Assembly (NCBI RefSeq): GCF_001898805.1
Contig: NZ_MKVJ01000003.1
Span: 82,525-146,524, forward strand
Direction: 5' to 3'
Length of the DNA: 64,000 bases
Source: Leifsonia sp. 71-9
GTDB taxonomy: Bacteria; Actinomycetota; Actinomycetes; Actinomycetales; Microbacteriaceae
The notes beneath the pieces are model-generated. The model worked only from the letters and a program-made list of their open reading frames with translations. It made no database searches and was not told where the DNA came from. Of the stretch, positions 25,042-33,167 are shown piece after piece; positions within the stretch are counted from its first letter, which is position 1; each line of letters starts with the position of its first letter. Made by a program: the position numbers and the translations under genes.

Positions 25042-25842
25042 GTGATCGACCCCGGTGCCTCGGCCGACCCCGCCCTCGTCGCGCGCCTCCGCGCCGCGGG
25101 TTGCGTCTTCGCGGAGGACGAGGCGGCGCTGCTGATCGAGGCCGCCGCCGGTTCGGAGGCGGAGCTGGAACGGCTCGTCGTCCGCCGCGTGGCCGGCGAG
25201 CCCCTGGAGCCGCTGCTCGGCTGGGCGGAGTTCGCCGGGATGCGGCTGCACGTCGAGCCGGGGGTCTTCGTGCCCCGGCACCGCACCGAGCGGCTCGCGG
25301 AGCGGGCGGCGCAGGAGGCTGCGGCCCGGCCCCGCGCCACGGTGCTCGACCTGTGCTGCGGCGCCGGTGCGATCGGAGCGGTGGTGCTCGCCCGGGCGCC
25401 CGGCGCGCGCCTCTTCGCGGCAGACGTCGAGCCGGCGGCCGTGCGCTGCGCGCGCGCCAACCTCGTACCGAGGGGCCGCGTCTTCGAGGGCGACCTCTTC
25501 TCGGCACTGCCCGGCGAGCTGCGCGGCGCGTTCGACGTGATCGCGGTCAACGCGCCCTACGTGCCGACGCGCGAGATCGCGCACATGCCCCCGGAGGCGC
25601 GCGACCACGAGCCCGCCGTCGCACTCGACGGCGGGGCCGACGGGCTGGACGTCCACCGCCGGATCGCCGCCGAGGCGGCGGACTGGCTGGCGCCCGGCGG
25701 CGTGCTGCTGATCGAGGCGAGCGACGAGCAGGCTCCCGTCAGCGCGGCGCTCTTCGAGGCGGCCGGGCTCGTCGCCGCCGTGGAGCGGGACGACGAGCGC
25801 GGCTCCACCCTCGTCAGCGCGCGGGCAGCGGCGTCTTCCTGA
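25042..25842 (+). CDS. PrmC/HemK-like N5-glutamine methyltransferase
   Basis: The 266-residue SAM-dependent methyltransferase resembles release-factor glutamine methyltransferase. The SAM-binding motif is VLDLCCGAGAIG (101-112), preceded by the family-typical GVFVPRHRTE. The catalytic NPPY is changed to NAPY (170-173), followed by VPT. That variant is characteristic of a PrmC-related subgroup known as TIGR03704 rather than PrmC itself, so the true substrate may differ. The GTG start at 25042 has TAGCAT six bases upstream, a leaderless arrangement. The last 29 bases overlap the 3' end of the convergent CPBP gene. Confidence 0.88.
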   Translation: MIDPGASADPALVARLRAAGCVFAEDEAALLIEAAAGSEAELERLVVRRVAGEPLEPLLGWAEFAGMRLHVEPGVFVPRHRTERLAERAAQEAAARPRATVLDLCCGAGAIGAVVLARAPGARLFAADVEPAAVRCARANLVPRGRVFEGDLFSALPGELRGAFDVIAVNAPYVPTREIAHMPPEARDHEPAVALDGGADGLDVHRRIAAEAADWLAPGGVLLIEASDEQAPVSAALFEAAGLVAAVERDDERGSTLVSARAAASS

Positions 25843-26806
25843 CCAGCGTCGGCTGCCGGCGGAACTGCCCGCAGAGCACCAGCACGACCGCGATGACCGT
25901 GCACACGATCCAGCCAGTCCAACCGAGCGGGAGCAGCGCGAACGGCGACGCAGGCGAGCCCGCGGCCAGCAGCAGCGCACCGACGCCCGCCGAGGCGTTG
26001 AAGGCGCCGTGCGCGAACACCGCGGGCCAGACCGAGCCGGAGCGCAGGCGCAGCCAGCCGATGAGCACGCCGTAGGCCGTGCATCCCGCCGTCATGAGCA
26101 GCACGCCGAGCAGGTTCGGCTCGGCGAAGTTGTAGCCGAGCAGGATGAGCGGGCTGTGCCAGAGGCCCCAGACCGCGCCGCTGATCAGGAGCGCGGGCCA
26201 GGTGCCGAGCGGCCGCAGGCTCGGGAGCAGCCACCCGCGCCAGCCGAGCTCCTCGCCGACCGTCACGAACCCGTTGAACAGTGCGGCGAACGGGATGGTG
26301 AGCAACTGCACGGCCACCAGCACGCCGACCGGGACGGGCAGCTGCTGCTCCACGCCCGACGCCGCGAGCTGGGTGCGCAGCTGTTCGGCGAACCCCGAGA
26401 ACCCGGTCAGATCGAGCTGAACCGCGCCGACCGCCGTCGCCAGGAACACCGCGGCGACGGAGATCGCGATGGAGCCGACGATGCCCGCGAGCGTCAGGCC
26501 GATGAGCCGCCACGCCGGGCGCAGCGGCCACATCCCCAGGTACTCCGGCACGGAGCGCGGCCGTGGCCGCTGCACGAGGAACACCGCGACCAGCGCCCCG
26601 ATCGTGGGCGTGAACATCATCGCGATCAGGAGGAGCGGAGCGATCGGGTTGCTCAGGCCTCCGTCGAGCCAGAGCGGCAGGGCGACGAGCCAGGCCAGCC
26701 CGAAGGCGACCACGATGTACGCGCCGACGGCGAGCCACGGCACCCGGGCCGGCCGGTCGGGGCGCACGGTCTGGTCGATGGTGGCCTCGGGCGCCGCCGC
26801 GGTCAT
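25814..26806 (-). CDS. CPBP-family intramembrane metalloprotease
   Basis: The 330-residue protein has about eight membrane segments and the three CPBP (Abi/CAAX prenyl protease-like) motifs: EELGWRGWLLP (the EExxxR glutamate pair), SGAVWGLWHSPLILLGYN (FxxxH-type histidine) and VFAHGAFNAS (HxxxN). Such proteases cleave within or beside membranes. Actinobacterial substrates are mostly unknown, and prenylation is not implied. Its ATG overlaps the stop of the upstream HTH/DUF3887 gene by four bases, so the two are translationally coupled. A role in self-immunity is sometimes seen for the family near bacteriocins, but there is no bacteriocin here. Confidence 0.9.
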   Translation of the reverse strand: MTAAAPEATIDQTVRPDRPARVPWLAVGAYIVVAFGLAWLVALPLWLDGGLSNPIAPLLLIAMMFTPTIGALVAVFLVQRPRPRSVPEYLGMWPLRPAWRLIGLTLAGIVGSIAISVAAVFLATAVGAVQLDLTGFSGFAEQLRTQLAASGVEQQLPVPVGVLVAVQLLTIPFAALFNGFVTVGEELGWRGWLLPSLRPLGTWPALLISGAVWGLWHSPLILLGYNFAEPNLLGVLLMTAGCTAYGVLIGWLRLRSGSVWPAVFAHGAFNASAGVGALLLAAGSPASPFALLPLGWTGWIVCTVIAVVLVLCGQFRRQPTLVRKTPLPAR

Positions 26807-27435
26807 GCTGTGCCTCCCGCTGCGCCGTCCGCCTGTGCGGGGTCGAGCACGAACAGACCGCCGACCCGCCGGTCGGGATGCAGCGTCACCCGTCCGACCA
26901 TGTGCCCCGCCTCGAAGCGCAGCGGCACGTCGACGACCGTGAGGTCGCCCAGGCGCCGGGCGGTGGGCTCGCCCGCGCCCTCGAACGCGCCCACCGCGCT
27001 CGCGATCTGCGCCCACACGTCGCCGAGGCCCGTGGCGTCGAGCGCCTCCGCCATCCGTTCGTCGAACCGCGCGGTGACCGCGTCGAAGCGGGCCGCCTCC
27101 AGCTCGCCGAAGATCTCGGTCGCCAGCTCGCCGGCACCGGTCAGAGGTGTCGTGTCCATGGGTTCTCCTGTCCGCGGATCCACGGGATGCCCGAAGCGCT
27201 GGAAGGCCGCCTGCCGGCTCGTGCCGAGCGTGCGTCCCACGTCCTGCCAGGTCGCGCCCGCCGCGCGTGCGGCGTCGACCAGCGCGGCCAGGGCCGCATC
27301 GGCGTGCTCGCGCACGGCGACCCCGCGCGCCACCAAGTCGAGCGCCCGTGTGCGGTCGGCCGCTCCGGTCGCGCGCTCGGTCAGCGCCCGCACCGTCTCG
27401 GCCAGTGCGTCGACCGCATCCCGTTCTGCTGTCAT
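26803..27435 (-). CDS. HTH plus DUF3887-like protein
   Basis: The 210-residue protein has an N-terminal helical region with a helix-turn-helix-like stretch (GATWQDVGRTLGTSRQAAFQRFG, about 55-77) found in many actinobacterial short regulators. A C-terminal DUF3887-like domain (GELATEIFGELEAARFDAVTARFDERM through RVTLHPDRRVGGLFVLDPA) resembles the non-catalytic domain attached to some serine hydrolases. It probably senses or regulates with the CPBP protease downstream, whose start overlaps its stop. A perfect 9-bp inverted repeat lies directly upstream of its ATG and may be its own operator. Confidence 0.8.
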   Translation of the reverse strand: MTAERDAVDALAETVRALTERATGAADRTRALDLVARGVAVREHADAALAALVDAARAAGATWQDVGRTLGTSRQAAFQRFGHPVDPRTGEPMDTTPLTGAGELATEIFGELEAARFDAVTARFDERMAEALDATGLGDVWAQIASAVGAFEGAGEPTARRLGDLTVVDVPLRFEAGHMVGRVTLHPDRRVGGLFVLDPAQADGAAGGTA

Positions 27436-27437
27436 CG

Positions 27438-27458
27438 TTGTCAAGGCTACCTTGACAA
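27438..27458. promoter_or_regulatory. Perfect 21-bp palindromic operator candidate
   Basis: TTGTCAAGG-CTA-CCTTGACAA has 9-bp perfect arms. It begins two bases before the start codon of the HTH gene and contains a TAGCCT box on that strand, so binding there would block its transcription. Confidence 0.65.
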
Positions 27459-27510
27459 AGCTCTCGGCGCACCCTTTTCCGCAGCGGGCCGTCGGTCTAC
27501 CGTGACCCGC

Positions 27511-28353
27511 ATGAGCACTCTGACCGGGGATCCCGCGCGATCGGCGGTGCGGCCCGTCGCGGCCGACCGCGTGCGCCAGACCGTCGTGATCGCCTCGGCC
27601 GTCGCGGCCCTCGTCGGCGCGGTCGTCGGCTCGGGACTGGTGGGCGGCACGCCCATCCCGCGCGTCGCGGGCGGCGCGCTGAGCGCCGACGCGACCCTCC
27701 TGGCCCCCGCCGGCCCGGCGTTCGCCATCTGGTCGGTGATCTACGGCGGACTCGTGCTCTACGCGATCTGGCAGGCGCTCCCCTCGCAGGCCGGGCGCGA
27801 CCGGCAGCGGCGCGTCGGATACTGGATGGTCGCCTCGCTCCTGCTGAACGCCGCGTGGATCCTCTCGGTGCAGGCCGGGCTCCTCGCGCTGAGCGTCGGC
27901 GTGATCGCGGCGCTGCTGGTCGTTCTCATCGTGACGTTCGTGCTGCTGCGCGCCCACCCGGGCGGGACGACGGCCGACGCGATCCTGTTCGACGGCACCG
28001 TGGGCCTCTACCTGGGCTGGGTCATGGTCGCGACGGTCGCGAACATCGCGGCCGGGCTGACCGAAGCGGGCTTCGACGGGTTCGGATGGAGCCCGCACGC
28101 CTGGGGGCTGATCGTGATCGCCGTGGTCGCGGTGCTGTGCTGCGCGCTCGCCCTCTGGGACGGCGGCCGGCTGGCACCCGCCGTCGCCGCGGCGTGGGGT
28201 CTGGCGTGGATCGGCGTCTCCCGGCTGGGCGGAGCGCTCCCGTCCGCCCCGGTCGCCGTGGCCGCATTCGCCGCCGCGGCGCTCGTCCTGCTGGTGGCGG
28301 TCGCGGCGCGGGTGGCCGGTCGGTCGCACGCGCCCGGTCCGTCCCGACGCTGA
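27511..28353 (+). CDS. TspO/MBR-like (tryptophan-rich sensory) membrane protein
   Basis: The 280-residue protein has seven to eight membrane segments. The stretch LAPAGPAFAIWSVIYGGLVLYAIWQAL is the characteristic first-loop and helix sequence of TspO/MBR-like tryptophan-rich proteins, which bind porphyrins and other hydrophobic ligands. The protein is longer than canonical TspO (about 160 residues), as is usual for the actinobacterial branch. TACCGT lies seven bases before the ATG, indicating a leaderless transcript. It is divergent from the HTH/DUF3887-CPBP pair. The ligand is unknown. Confidence 0.78.
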   Translation: MSTLTGDPARSAVRPVAADRVRQTVVIASAVAALVGAVVGSGLVGGTPIPRVAGGALSADATLLAPAGPAFAIWSVIYGGLVLYAIWQALPSQAGRDRQRRVGYWMVASLLLNAAWILSVQAGLLALSVGVIAALLVVLIVTFVLLRAHPGGTTADAILFDGTVGLYLGWVMVATVANIAAGLTEAGFDGFGWSPHAWGLIVIAVVAVLCCALALWDGGRLAPAVAAAWGLAWIGVSRLGGALPSAPVAVAAFAAAALVLLVAVAARVAGRSHAPGPSRR

Positions 28354-28512
28354 GAATCCTCACAGGCGGAATCCGCCGCGAAATCGCCGATTCGCTGCGT
28401 TTTCGGTCGCCGATTGCCGATTCTGCAATGCGATCAGTCGAATCCCGATTCGCCGTCCGTGCGTGGCCGTGCATACGATGACTCGTCTCGTCGACTGAGC
28501 GAAGGAGCTCGC

Positions 28513-29910
28513 GTGCCCGCATTAACCCCGCCCACCTCCCTGCGCCGGTCCCTCGGGCTCTGGGCGATCGTCGGGCTCGGGCTGGGGTACATGACGCCGA
28601 TGACGGTGTTCGACACGTTCGGCATCGTGACGGGCGAGACGAACGGCGTCGTCCCCTCCGCCTATCTGGTCGCGCTCGTCGCGATGGTGTTCACCGCCCT
28701 CAGCTACGGCCGCATGACGCGGGTCTACCCGTCCGCGGGGTCGGCGTACACGTACGCCTCCGAGACCATCCACCCCAACGTCGGCTTCCTGGTCGGCTGG
28801 TCGTCGCTGCTGGACTACCTCCTGCTGCCGCTGGTGAACGCCCTCATCGTGCGCCTGTACTTGGAGTCGTTCTTCCCGCAGGTGCCGGGATGGATCTGGG
28901 TGGTCGGCTACGTCGCCGCCATCACGGCCATGAACCTGTTCAGCATGTCGTCGACGTCGAAGCTCAACGGCATCCTCGTCGCGTTCCAGATCGTGCTGAT
29001 CGGTGTGTTCGTCGCGCTCACCTGGGCCGCCCTGAACTCCGGGTCCGGCAACGGGACCGCCTTCAGTCTGACGCCGCTCTTCCACTCGGGCGTGCACCTG
29101 ACCGCCGTGATCGGCGGGGCGACGGTCGTGTGCTTCTCCTTCATCGGGTTCGACGCGATCACGATGTACACCGAGGAGGCCAAGGACGCGCGGACCGTGC
29201 CGCGCGCGATCGTGCTCGCGCTGCTGATCGGCGGCACGATCTTCTTCGTCGCCGCCTGGTTCGCGCAGTCGCGGTTCCCCACCATGGCCGGCTTCCACTT
29301 CACCGACGACACCCTGCCCGAGATCGCGCTCAAGACCGGCGGCATGCTCTTCCAGATCCTGTTCATCTCGGCGGCGGTGGCGGCCGCGGTCGCGTCGAGC
29401 CTCGCCTCGCACGCCAGCGTCTCGCGGATGATCTTCGTCATGGCGCGCAACGGCAGCGGCCGGCTCTCCCGCTTCCTCTCCTACGTGCACCCGCGCTTCC
29501 GCACCCCGTCGACGGCCGTGCTCCTCGTCGGCGCGGTCTCGCTGCTCGCCGCCGCGTTCACGCTCGAGTTCGTGTCGTCGATGATCAACTTCGGCGCGCT
29601 CGTCGCCTTCACCGTGGTGAACGCGACGGTCATCATCCACTTCGCCCTCCGCCGCAAGGAGCGGCGCGGTGCGTCGCAGATCGCGCGCAACATCGTGCTG
29701 CCCGCGATCGGGATGCTGCTCACCGGGGTGCTCTGGGCCAACCTCCACCTCGACGCGCTCGAGTACGGGATCGTCTGGCTGGCGATCGGCATCATCACCC
29801 TGCTGGTCCTGACCCGTGCGTTCCGCAAGCCGCTGCGCGTGAAGCTGGACGAGGACGGCGACGCCGCCATCATCACGCGCGAGGGTGCTCCGGCGGAGAC
29901 CGCGCGGTAG
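28513..29910 (+). CDS. APC-family amino acid permease
   Basis: The 465-residue protein has twelve predicted membrane helices. The first (LGLWAIVGLGLGYMTPMTVF) carries the glycine-rich unwound segment that binds the amino group in APC transporters. Helix 6 reads FSFIGFDAITMYTEEAKD, typical of the PuuP/YjeH-like group for amino acids and polyamines. It should import an amino acid or amine with a cation. The GTG at 28513 was chosen because AAGGAG lies seven bases upstream. It is followed 73 bases downstream by a sarcosine oxidase-like gene, so a methylated amine or amino acid substrate is possible. Confidence 0.9.
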   Translation: MPALTPPTSLRRSLGLWAIVGLGLGYMTPMTVFDTFGIVTGETNGVVPSAYLVALVAMVFTALSYGRMTRVYPSAGSAYTYASETIHPNVGFLVGWSSLLDYLLLPLVNALIVRLYLESFFPQVPGWIWVVGYVAAITAMNLFSMSSTSKLNGILVAFQIVLIGVFVALTWAALNSGSGNGTAFSLTPLFHSGVHLTAVIGGATVVCFSFIGFDAITMYTEEAKDARTVPRAIVLALLIGGTIFFVAAWFAQSRFPTMAGFHFTDDTLPEIALKTGGMLFQILFISAAVAAAVASSLASHASVSRMIFVMARNGSGRLSRFLSYVHPRFRTPSTAVLLVGAVSLLAAAFTLEFVSSMINFGALVAFTVVNATVIIHFALRRKERRGASQIARNIVLPAIGMLLTGVLWANLHLDALEYGIVWLAIGIITLLVLTRAFRKPLRVKLDEDGDAAIITREGAPAETAR

Positions 29911-29983
29911 GCGCCGCCGTCGCGGCGAAAGGCGGCGTAACGCGCCATCCCCCCGCACAGGCTCGGCGGCTAACGTGGCCAGC

Positions 29984-31108
29984 ATGACCGTCGACACCAT
30001 CGTCATCGGGGCCGGCGTCGTCGGCGCGGCCGCCGCACGTTCGCTCGCCGAGGCCGGTTCCCGCGTGCTGCTGCTGGAGGCGTTCGAGCGCGGGCACGAC
30101 CGCGGCTCCTCGCACGGCGCGAGCCGCATCTTCCGCTACGGCTACGACACCGCGGACTACGTGCAGCTGACGGTCAGCGCCGCTGCCGGCTGGGAGCGCC
30201 TCGAGAAGCAGTGCGGCCGCACGGTGTTCGACCGGACCGGCGCGCTCGACCACGGCGACCCGAAGGCGCTCGACGCGATCGCCGCGGCGATGACCGCGGA
30301 GGACCTGCCGTCGGAGCGCCTGCGCGGGGCCGAGGCCGCCGAGCGCTGGCCGGGCCTGAAGTTCGAGGACGACGTGCTGTTCAGCCCGGGCGGCGGGAGG
30401 CTGCACGCCGACGCCGCGATCGAGGCCCTGCTCGACTCGGCCGAGGCCGCCGGCGCGGAGCTGCGCTTCGGCGTGCGCGTGCTCGGCATCGACGCGGACG
30501 GCGACGGCGTCGTGGTGACCACCGCCGACGGGGAGCACCGTGCGGCCCGCCTGGTCGTCGCGGCCGGATCGTGGACTCCCAAGCTCACGGGCGACTGGCT
30601 CTCGCACCACGGCGCCGAGCTGCCGGACGTGCGCGTCACGGAGGAGCAGCCCGCCCACTTCCCGCTGCTGCCCGGCCCGGCGGACGACGAGAGCCTGTGG
30701 CCGAGCTTCGTGCACCATCCGCTCGACCCCGAGATCCCGAGCGTCTACGGGCTGCTCACCCCGGGGGAGGGAGTGAAGGTGGGCGCCCACGGGTACGGGC
30801 CGGTCGTCGACCCCGACGACCGCGATCGCACGATCGATCCCGAGCGGCTGGCGCGGCTGCAGCGCTACGTCGCCGAGTGGGTGCCCGGCGTCGATTCGAC
30901 CCGCCCCAGCGCCATCAGCTGCCTGTACGACACGACCCCCGACTCCGACTTCGTGCTCGACCGGGTCGGCCCCGTGACCGTCGCGACCGGCTTCTCGGGC
31001 CACGGCTTCAAGTTCGGCCCGGCGCTCGGCAACGTGCTCGCACGGCTCGCGCTGCACGGCGAGCGCGCGCCGGAGCGGTTCCGGCTGGCGGTGGCGGAGC
31101 CGGGATAG
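29984..31108 (+). CDS. Sarcosine oxidase-like FAD amine oxidase
   Basis: The 374-residue enzyme belongs to the monomeric sarcosine oxidase/N-methyltryptophan oxidase family. It has the dinucleotide-binding start DTIVIGAGVVGAAAARSLAEAG and the family block RGSSHGASRIFRYGY. It also has CLYDTTPDSDFVLD, whose cysteine is the usual covalent FAD attachment residue. A FAD-contacting GFSGHGFKFGPALG occurs near the C-terminus. It would oxidise an N-methylated amino acid, releasing formaldehyde and hydrogen peroxide. TAACGT lies seven bases before the ATG, so its transcript is probably leaderless and separate from the permease upstream. The substrate is inferred at family level only. Confidence 0.92.
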   Translation: MTVDTIVIGAGVVGAAAARSLAEAGSRVLLLEAFERGHDRGSSHGASRIFRYGYDTADYVQLTVSAAAGWERLEKQCGRTVFDRTGALDHGDPKALDAIAAAMTAEDLPSERLRGAEAAERWPGLKFEDDVLFSPGGGRLHADAAIEALLDSAEAAGAELRFGVRVLGIDADGDGVVVTTADGEHRAARLVVAAGSWTPKLTGDWLSHHGAELPDVRVTEEQPAHFPLLPGPADDESLWPSFVHHPLDPEIPSVYGLLTPGEGVKVGAHGYGPVVDPDDRDRTIDPERLARLQRYVAEWVPGVDSTRPSAISCLYDTTPDSDFVLDRVGPVTVATGFSGHGFKFGPALGNVLARLALHGERAPERFRLAVAEPG

Positions 31109-31112
31109 CGGG

Positions 31113-31625
31113 CTACCCCACCGGGTGCTGCTCGCGGTCGACCGTCCGCAGGTACTCCGCGTTGCCGCGCAGCGCCGCCTCGTAGCGCAGCAGGTCGGGC
31201 GTCCGGATGCGGTCGGCGGCCAGCTCCATCAGCTCCGCGACCGCCGCGTCGCTGCGTCCGGCGGCGTGCAGGGAGAGGGCGTGCCACGTCTGCACCGACT
31301 CCGAATCGGGGAACTCGGCGCGCGCCCGATCGAGCACCGCGAGCGACTCGTCGTACCGGCCGAGATTGCGCAGGGTGCTGCCGTATTGCAGCAGGCATTT
31401 TCGCAGCGTCTCGCCGGTGAGGCCCCGCTCCAGCGCGCGCTCGTAATACCCGGCCGCCGTGTCCTCCTCGCCCGCGGTGTCGTACGATCCGCCGACCTCG
31501 TAGAGTACCTGCGCGTCGTCGGGATGCTCGGCCAGCACCTCCAGGAAGGCCGCGATCGTCGGGGCCATGTCGGCCCGGTCGCGGGCGGCGAAGATGGTGG
31601 CCAGGCGGTCGTCGAGCGCAGACAT
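31113..31625 (-). CDS. TPR-repeat protein
   Basis: The 170-residue protein consists of tetratricopeptide helices: AQVLYEVGGSYDTAGEEDTA, YYERALERG and YGSTLRNLGRYDESLAVLDRA, each with the small-large residue pattern of TPRs. It matches the short actinobacterial TPR proteins annotated with the Tetratrico_peptide_5 family. It is likely a cytoplasmic adaptor without catalysis. ATG 31625 was chosen because TAGGGT lies seven bases upstream, although an in-frame GTG three codons earlier is possible. Its promoter overlaps the 3' end of the TOPRIM gene upstream. It ends four bases from the convergent oxidase gene. Confidence 0.88.
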   Translation of the reverse strand: MSALDDRLATIFAARDRADMAPTIAAFLEVLAEHPDDAQVLYEVGGSYDTAGEEDTAAGYYERALERGLTGETLRKCLLQYGSTLRNLGRYDESLAVLDRARAEFPDSESVQTWHALSLHAAGRSDAAVAELMELAADRIRTPDLLRYEAALRGNAEYLRTVDREQHPVG

Positions 31626-31635
31626 GCGCTCCACC

Positions 31636-32208
31636 CTACGCGGGCCGGGGCGCCGCGAGCACGGCCAGCAGCGGCTCCGGGAGGCGGTCGGGTGCGAGGG
31701 CGGCGGTCAGCAGCCGGCCGTACTGCTCCTTGCGTCCGGAGGTCGTGCCGAAGAAGCGGTGGAGCTGCGCCTCCGGGGGCCGCGCACGCTGCGCCGGCTG
31801 GTTCTGGAAGGTGCGGAACAGTTTCAGATCGCCGGCCCGCGCCAGGACCTCCTCCACCGCCGGGAGGCCGAGCGCGTCGATCAGCTCGCCCTCCAGGTCG
31901 GGGCGGCAGACGGCGATCGCCGCCTCGGGGAGGCCGGCGCGCTCGTAGAACGGGCGCTCGGCCGCGTCGCAGAGGCCGCGCACCTCGGGGCCGCCGCCCG
32001 GGCGGTCCGCAGCGCTGCGCCTCCCGAGCGCCTCGACGAACCGGCGGACGCTCATCGCGCCGCCCATCGGGACGACCGCCAGGCGCTCCGCCGCGAGATC
32101 GCGACCGAGTACGGCGGCCGCCGCGTGCACCGCCGCGCGGTCGCTGGCGCCCTCGACCAGCACGACGACCCGCGCGTTCGCGTCGTCGTCGCGGATGAGA
32201 TCGGTCAC
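31636..32208 (-). CDS. Stand-alone TOPRIM-domain protein (OLD-nuclease-like)
   Basis: The 190-residue protein begins MTDLIRDDDANARVVVLVEG. It has the TOPRIM glutamate loop VVLVEGASDRAAVHAAA at about 15-31 and a following metal-ligand-like region (VVPMGGAMSVRRF, GLCDAAERPFYERAG). TOPRIM domains of this type occur in OLD-family nucleases, primases and topoisomerases. Here there is no ATPase or other partner domain, so it may be a regulatory or solitary nuclease domain. The start is GTG or ATG near 32208, with a CAGAAT box six bases upstream. The TPR gene follows 10 bases downstream. The substrate is unknown. Confidence 0.75.
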   Translation of the reverse strand: MTDLIRDDDANARVVVLVEGASDRAAVHAAAAVLGRDLAAERLAVVPMGGAMSVRRFVEALGRRSAADRPGGGPEVRGLCDAAERPFYERAGLPEAAIAVCRPDLEGELIDALGLPAVEEVLARAGDLKLFRTFQNQPAQRARPPEAQLHRFFGTTSGRKEQYGRLLTAALAPDRLPEPLLAVLAAPRPA

Positions 32209-32271
32209 GCCGCCATTCTGCTCCGCCGCGCCCCCTGTCGCCCCACGCCCGGCGCGCGTACCGTTCGCGGC

Positions 32272-32553
32272 ATGAAACTACTCATCTTCGTGGCAGGGGC
32301 CGCCCTCGGGTTCGTCATCGGTTCGCGCGCCGGACGGGGCGCCTACGACGACATGCGCAAGCGCGTGCGGGACTTCACCGGGTCCGCCCCGGTGCAGCAG
32401 GTCAAGGACGACGTGAAGGACTTCGCGTCCCGCGCCGCCTCCGACATCGGCGAGACCGTCGGCGACGCGGTCGGCAAGGCGACCGACAAGGCGGCCTCCA
32501 AAATCGACGACATCACCGGCAAGAAGAGCGGCGGGGCCGCGACGGCCAACTGA
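32272..32553 (+). CDS. YtxH-like small membrane-anchored protein
   Basis: The 93-residue protein has one N-terminal membrane helix (KLLIFVAGAALGFVIGSRAG) and a long amphipathic helical tail rich in Lys, Asp and Ala (QQVKDDVKDFASRAASDIGET through DKAASKIDDITGKKSGG). The arrangement resembles YtxH/general-stress proteins and LEA-like coiled tails. TACCGT lies seven bases before the ATG, so translation is probably leaderless. A role in stress response is inferred only from the family. The stop codon is inside a 16-bp tandem repeat. Confidence 0.82.
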   Translation: MKLLIFVAGAALGFVIGSRAGRGAYDDMRKRVRDFTGSAPVQQVKDDVKDFASRAASDIGETVGDAVGKATDKAASKIDDITGKKSGGAATAN

Positions 32554-32615
32554 GCGTCAGGCGCTCTGAGCGGCGGGCGCCCTGAGCGTCAGGCGCCTTC
32601 ACCGTCAGGCGCCCT
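32552..32615. repeat. 16-bp tandem repeat, four copies, bridging two convergent stop codons
   Basis: Four adjacent 16-bp units read GAGCGTCAGGCGCTCT, GAGCGGCGGGCGCCCT, GAGCGTCAGGCGCCTT and CACCGTCAGGCGCCCT. The first includes the stop of the YtxH-like gene and the last includes the stop of the minus-strand gene. Confidence 0.8.
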
Positions 32616-33150
32616 GGGGCGGGTTGGCCAGCAGGTCGGCCCGCTCCCGCAGGTAGCCGACGGCGTCGCGGGCGTCCGCGTCCGCGACGGCCGCGCTCCA
32701 GCGCACCAGCACGCGCCCTTCGCGCAGGAACAGCGGGCCACGGCCGGTCTCGCCGGCCTCCCGCAGTGCGTCGACCTCCAACGCCACGGGCTCGGCGTCG
32801 AAGTTGACCGTCTCGCCGTCGCGGAAGTGCCCGCGCTCGGCCGCCGCACGGTAGGCCCGGCGCGTCTCCGCCGAAACCGACACGTACTGCATGCGGCCCG
32901 GTTCGGTGGCGCGGACGATGGTGCCGGTCGCGTGGAGTCCGCCGTCGGCATCCAACAGCAGCACCCCGAGCCGCCACACCCGCCCCGCGGGGCGCAGCAC
33001 CGGCTCGCGCATGATCAGGAGCTTGCGCTGCCGGTCCTCGTAGGTGGCGAGCGCCTCCTCGCGGGCCCCGAACTCCCGCAGCATCGCGACGACCTCGGCG
33101 ATCACCGCCCCGAGAGCCGCCACCGCCTCCTCGTCGCCCGCATCCGTCAC
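32605..33150 (-). CDS. Hypothetical protein, 181 aa
   Basis: The GTG start at 33150 has TACCCT six bases upstream, a leaderless pattern. The product has an N-terminal helix (AVAALGAVIAEVVAMLREFG). A beta-rich middle (RQRKLLIMREPVLRPAGRVWRLGVLLLDADGG, GRMQYVSVSAETRRAYRAAA) comes before an alternating C-terminal region (GPLFLREGRVLVRWSAAVAD). It has no signal peptide or membrane segment. I do not recognise the family. Homologues would be expected in other Microbacteriaceae, because base composition and codon use match the rest of the window. Confidence 0.72.
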   Translation of the reverse strand: MTDAGDEEAVAALGAVIAEVVAMLREFGAREEALATYEDRQRKLLIMREPVLRPAGRVWRLGVLLLDADGGLHATGTIVRATEPGRMQYVSVSAETRRAYRAAAERGHFRDGETVNFDAEPVALEVDALREAGETGRGPLFLREGRVLVRWSAAVADADARDAVGYLRERADLLANPPQGA

Positions 33151-33167
33151 CCTCCGAGGGTAACGGC

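Noticed and set aside
28354-28512. Repeated CGATTC motifs upstream of the amino acid permease as an operator array
   Set aside because: Spacing is irregular and copies are short; no inverted or fixed-period arrangement was found.
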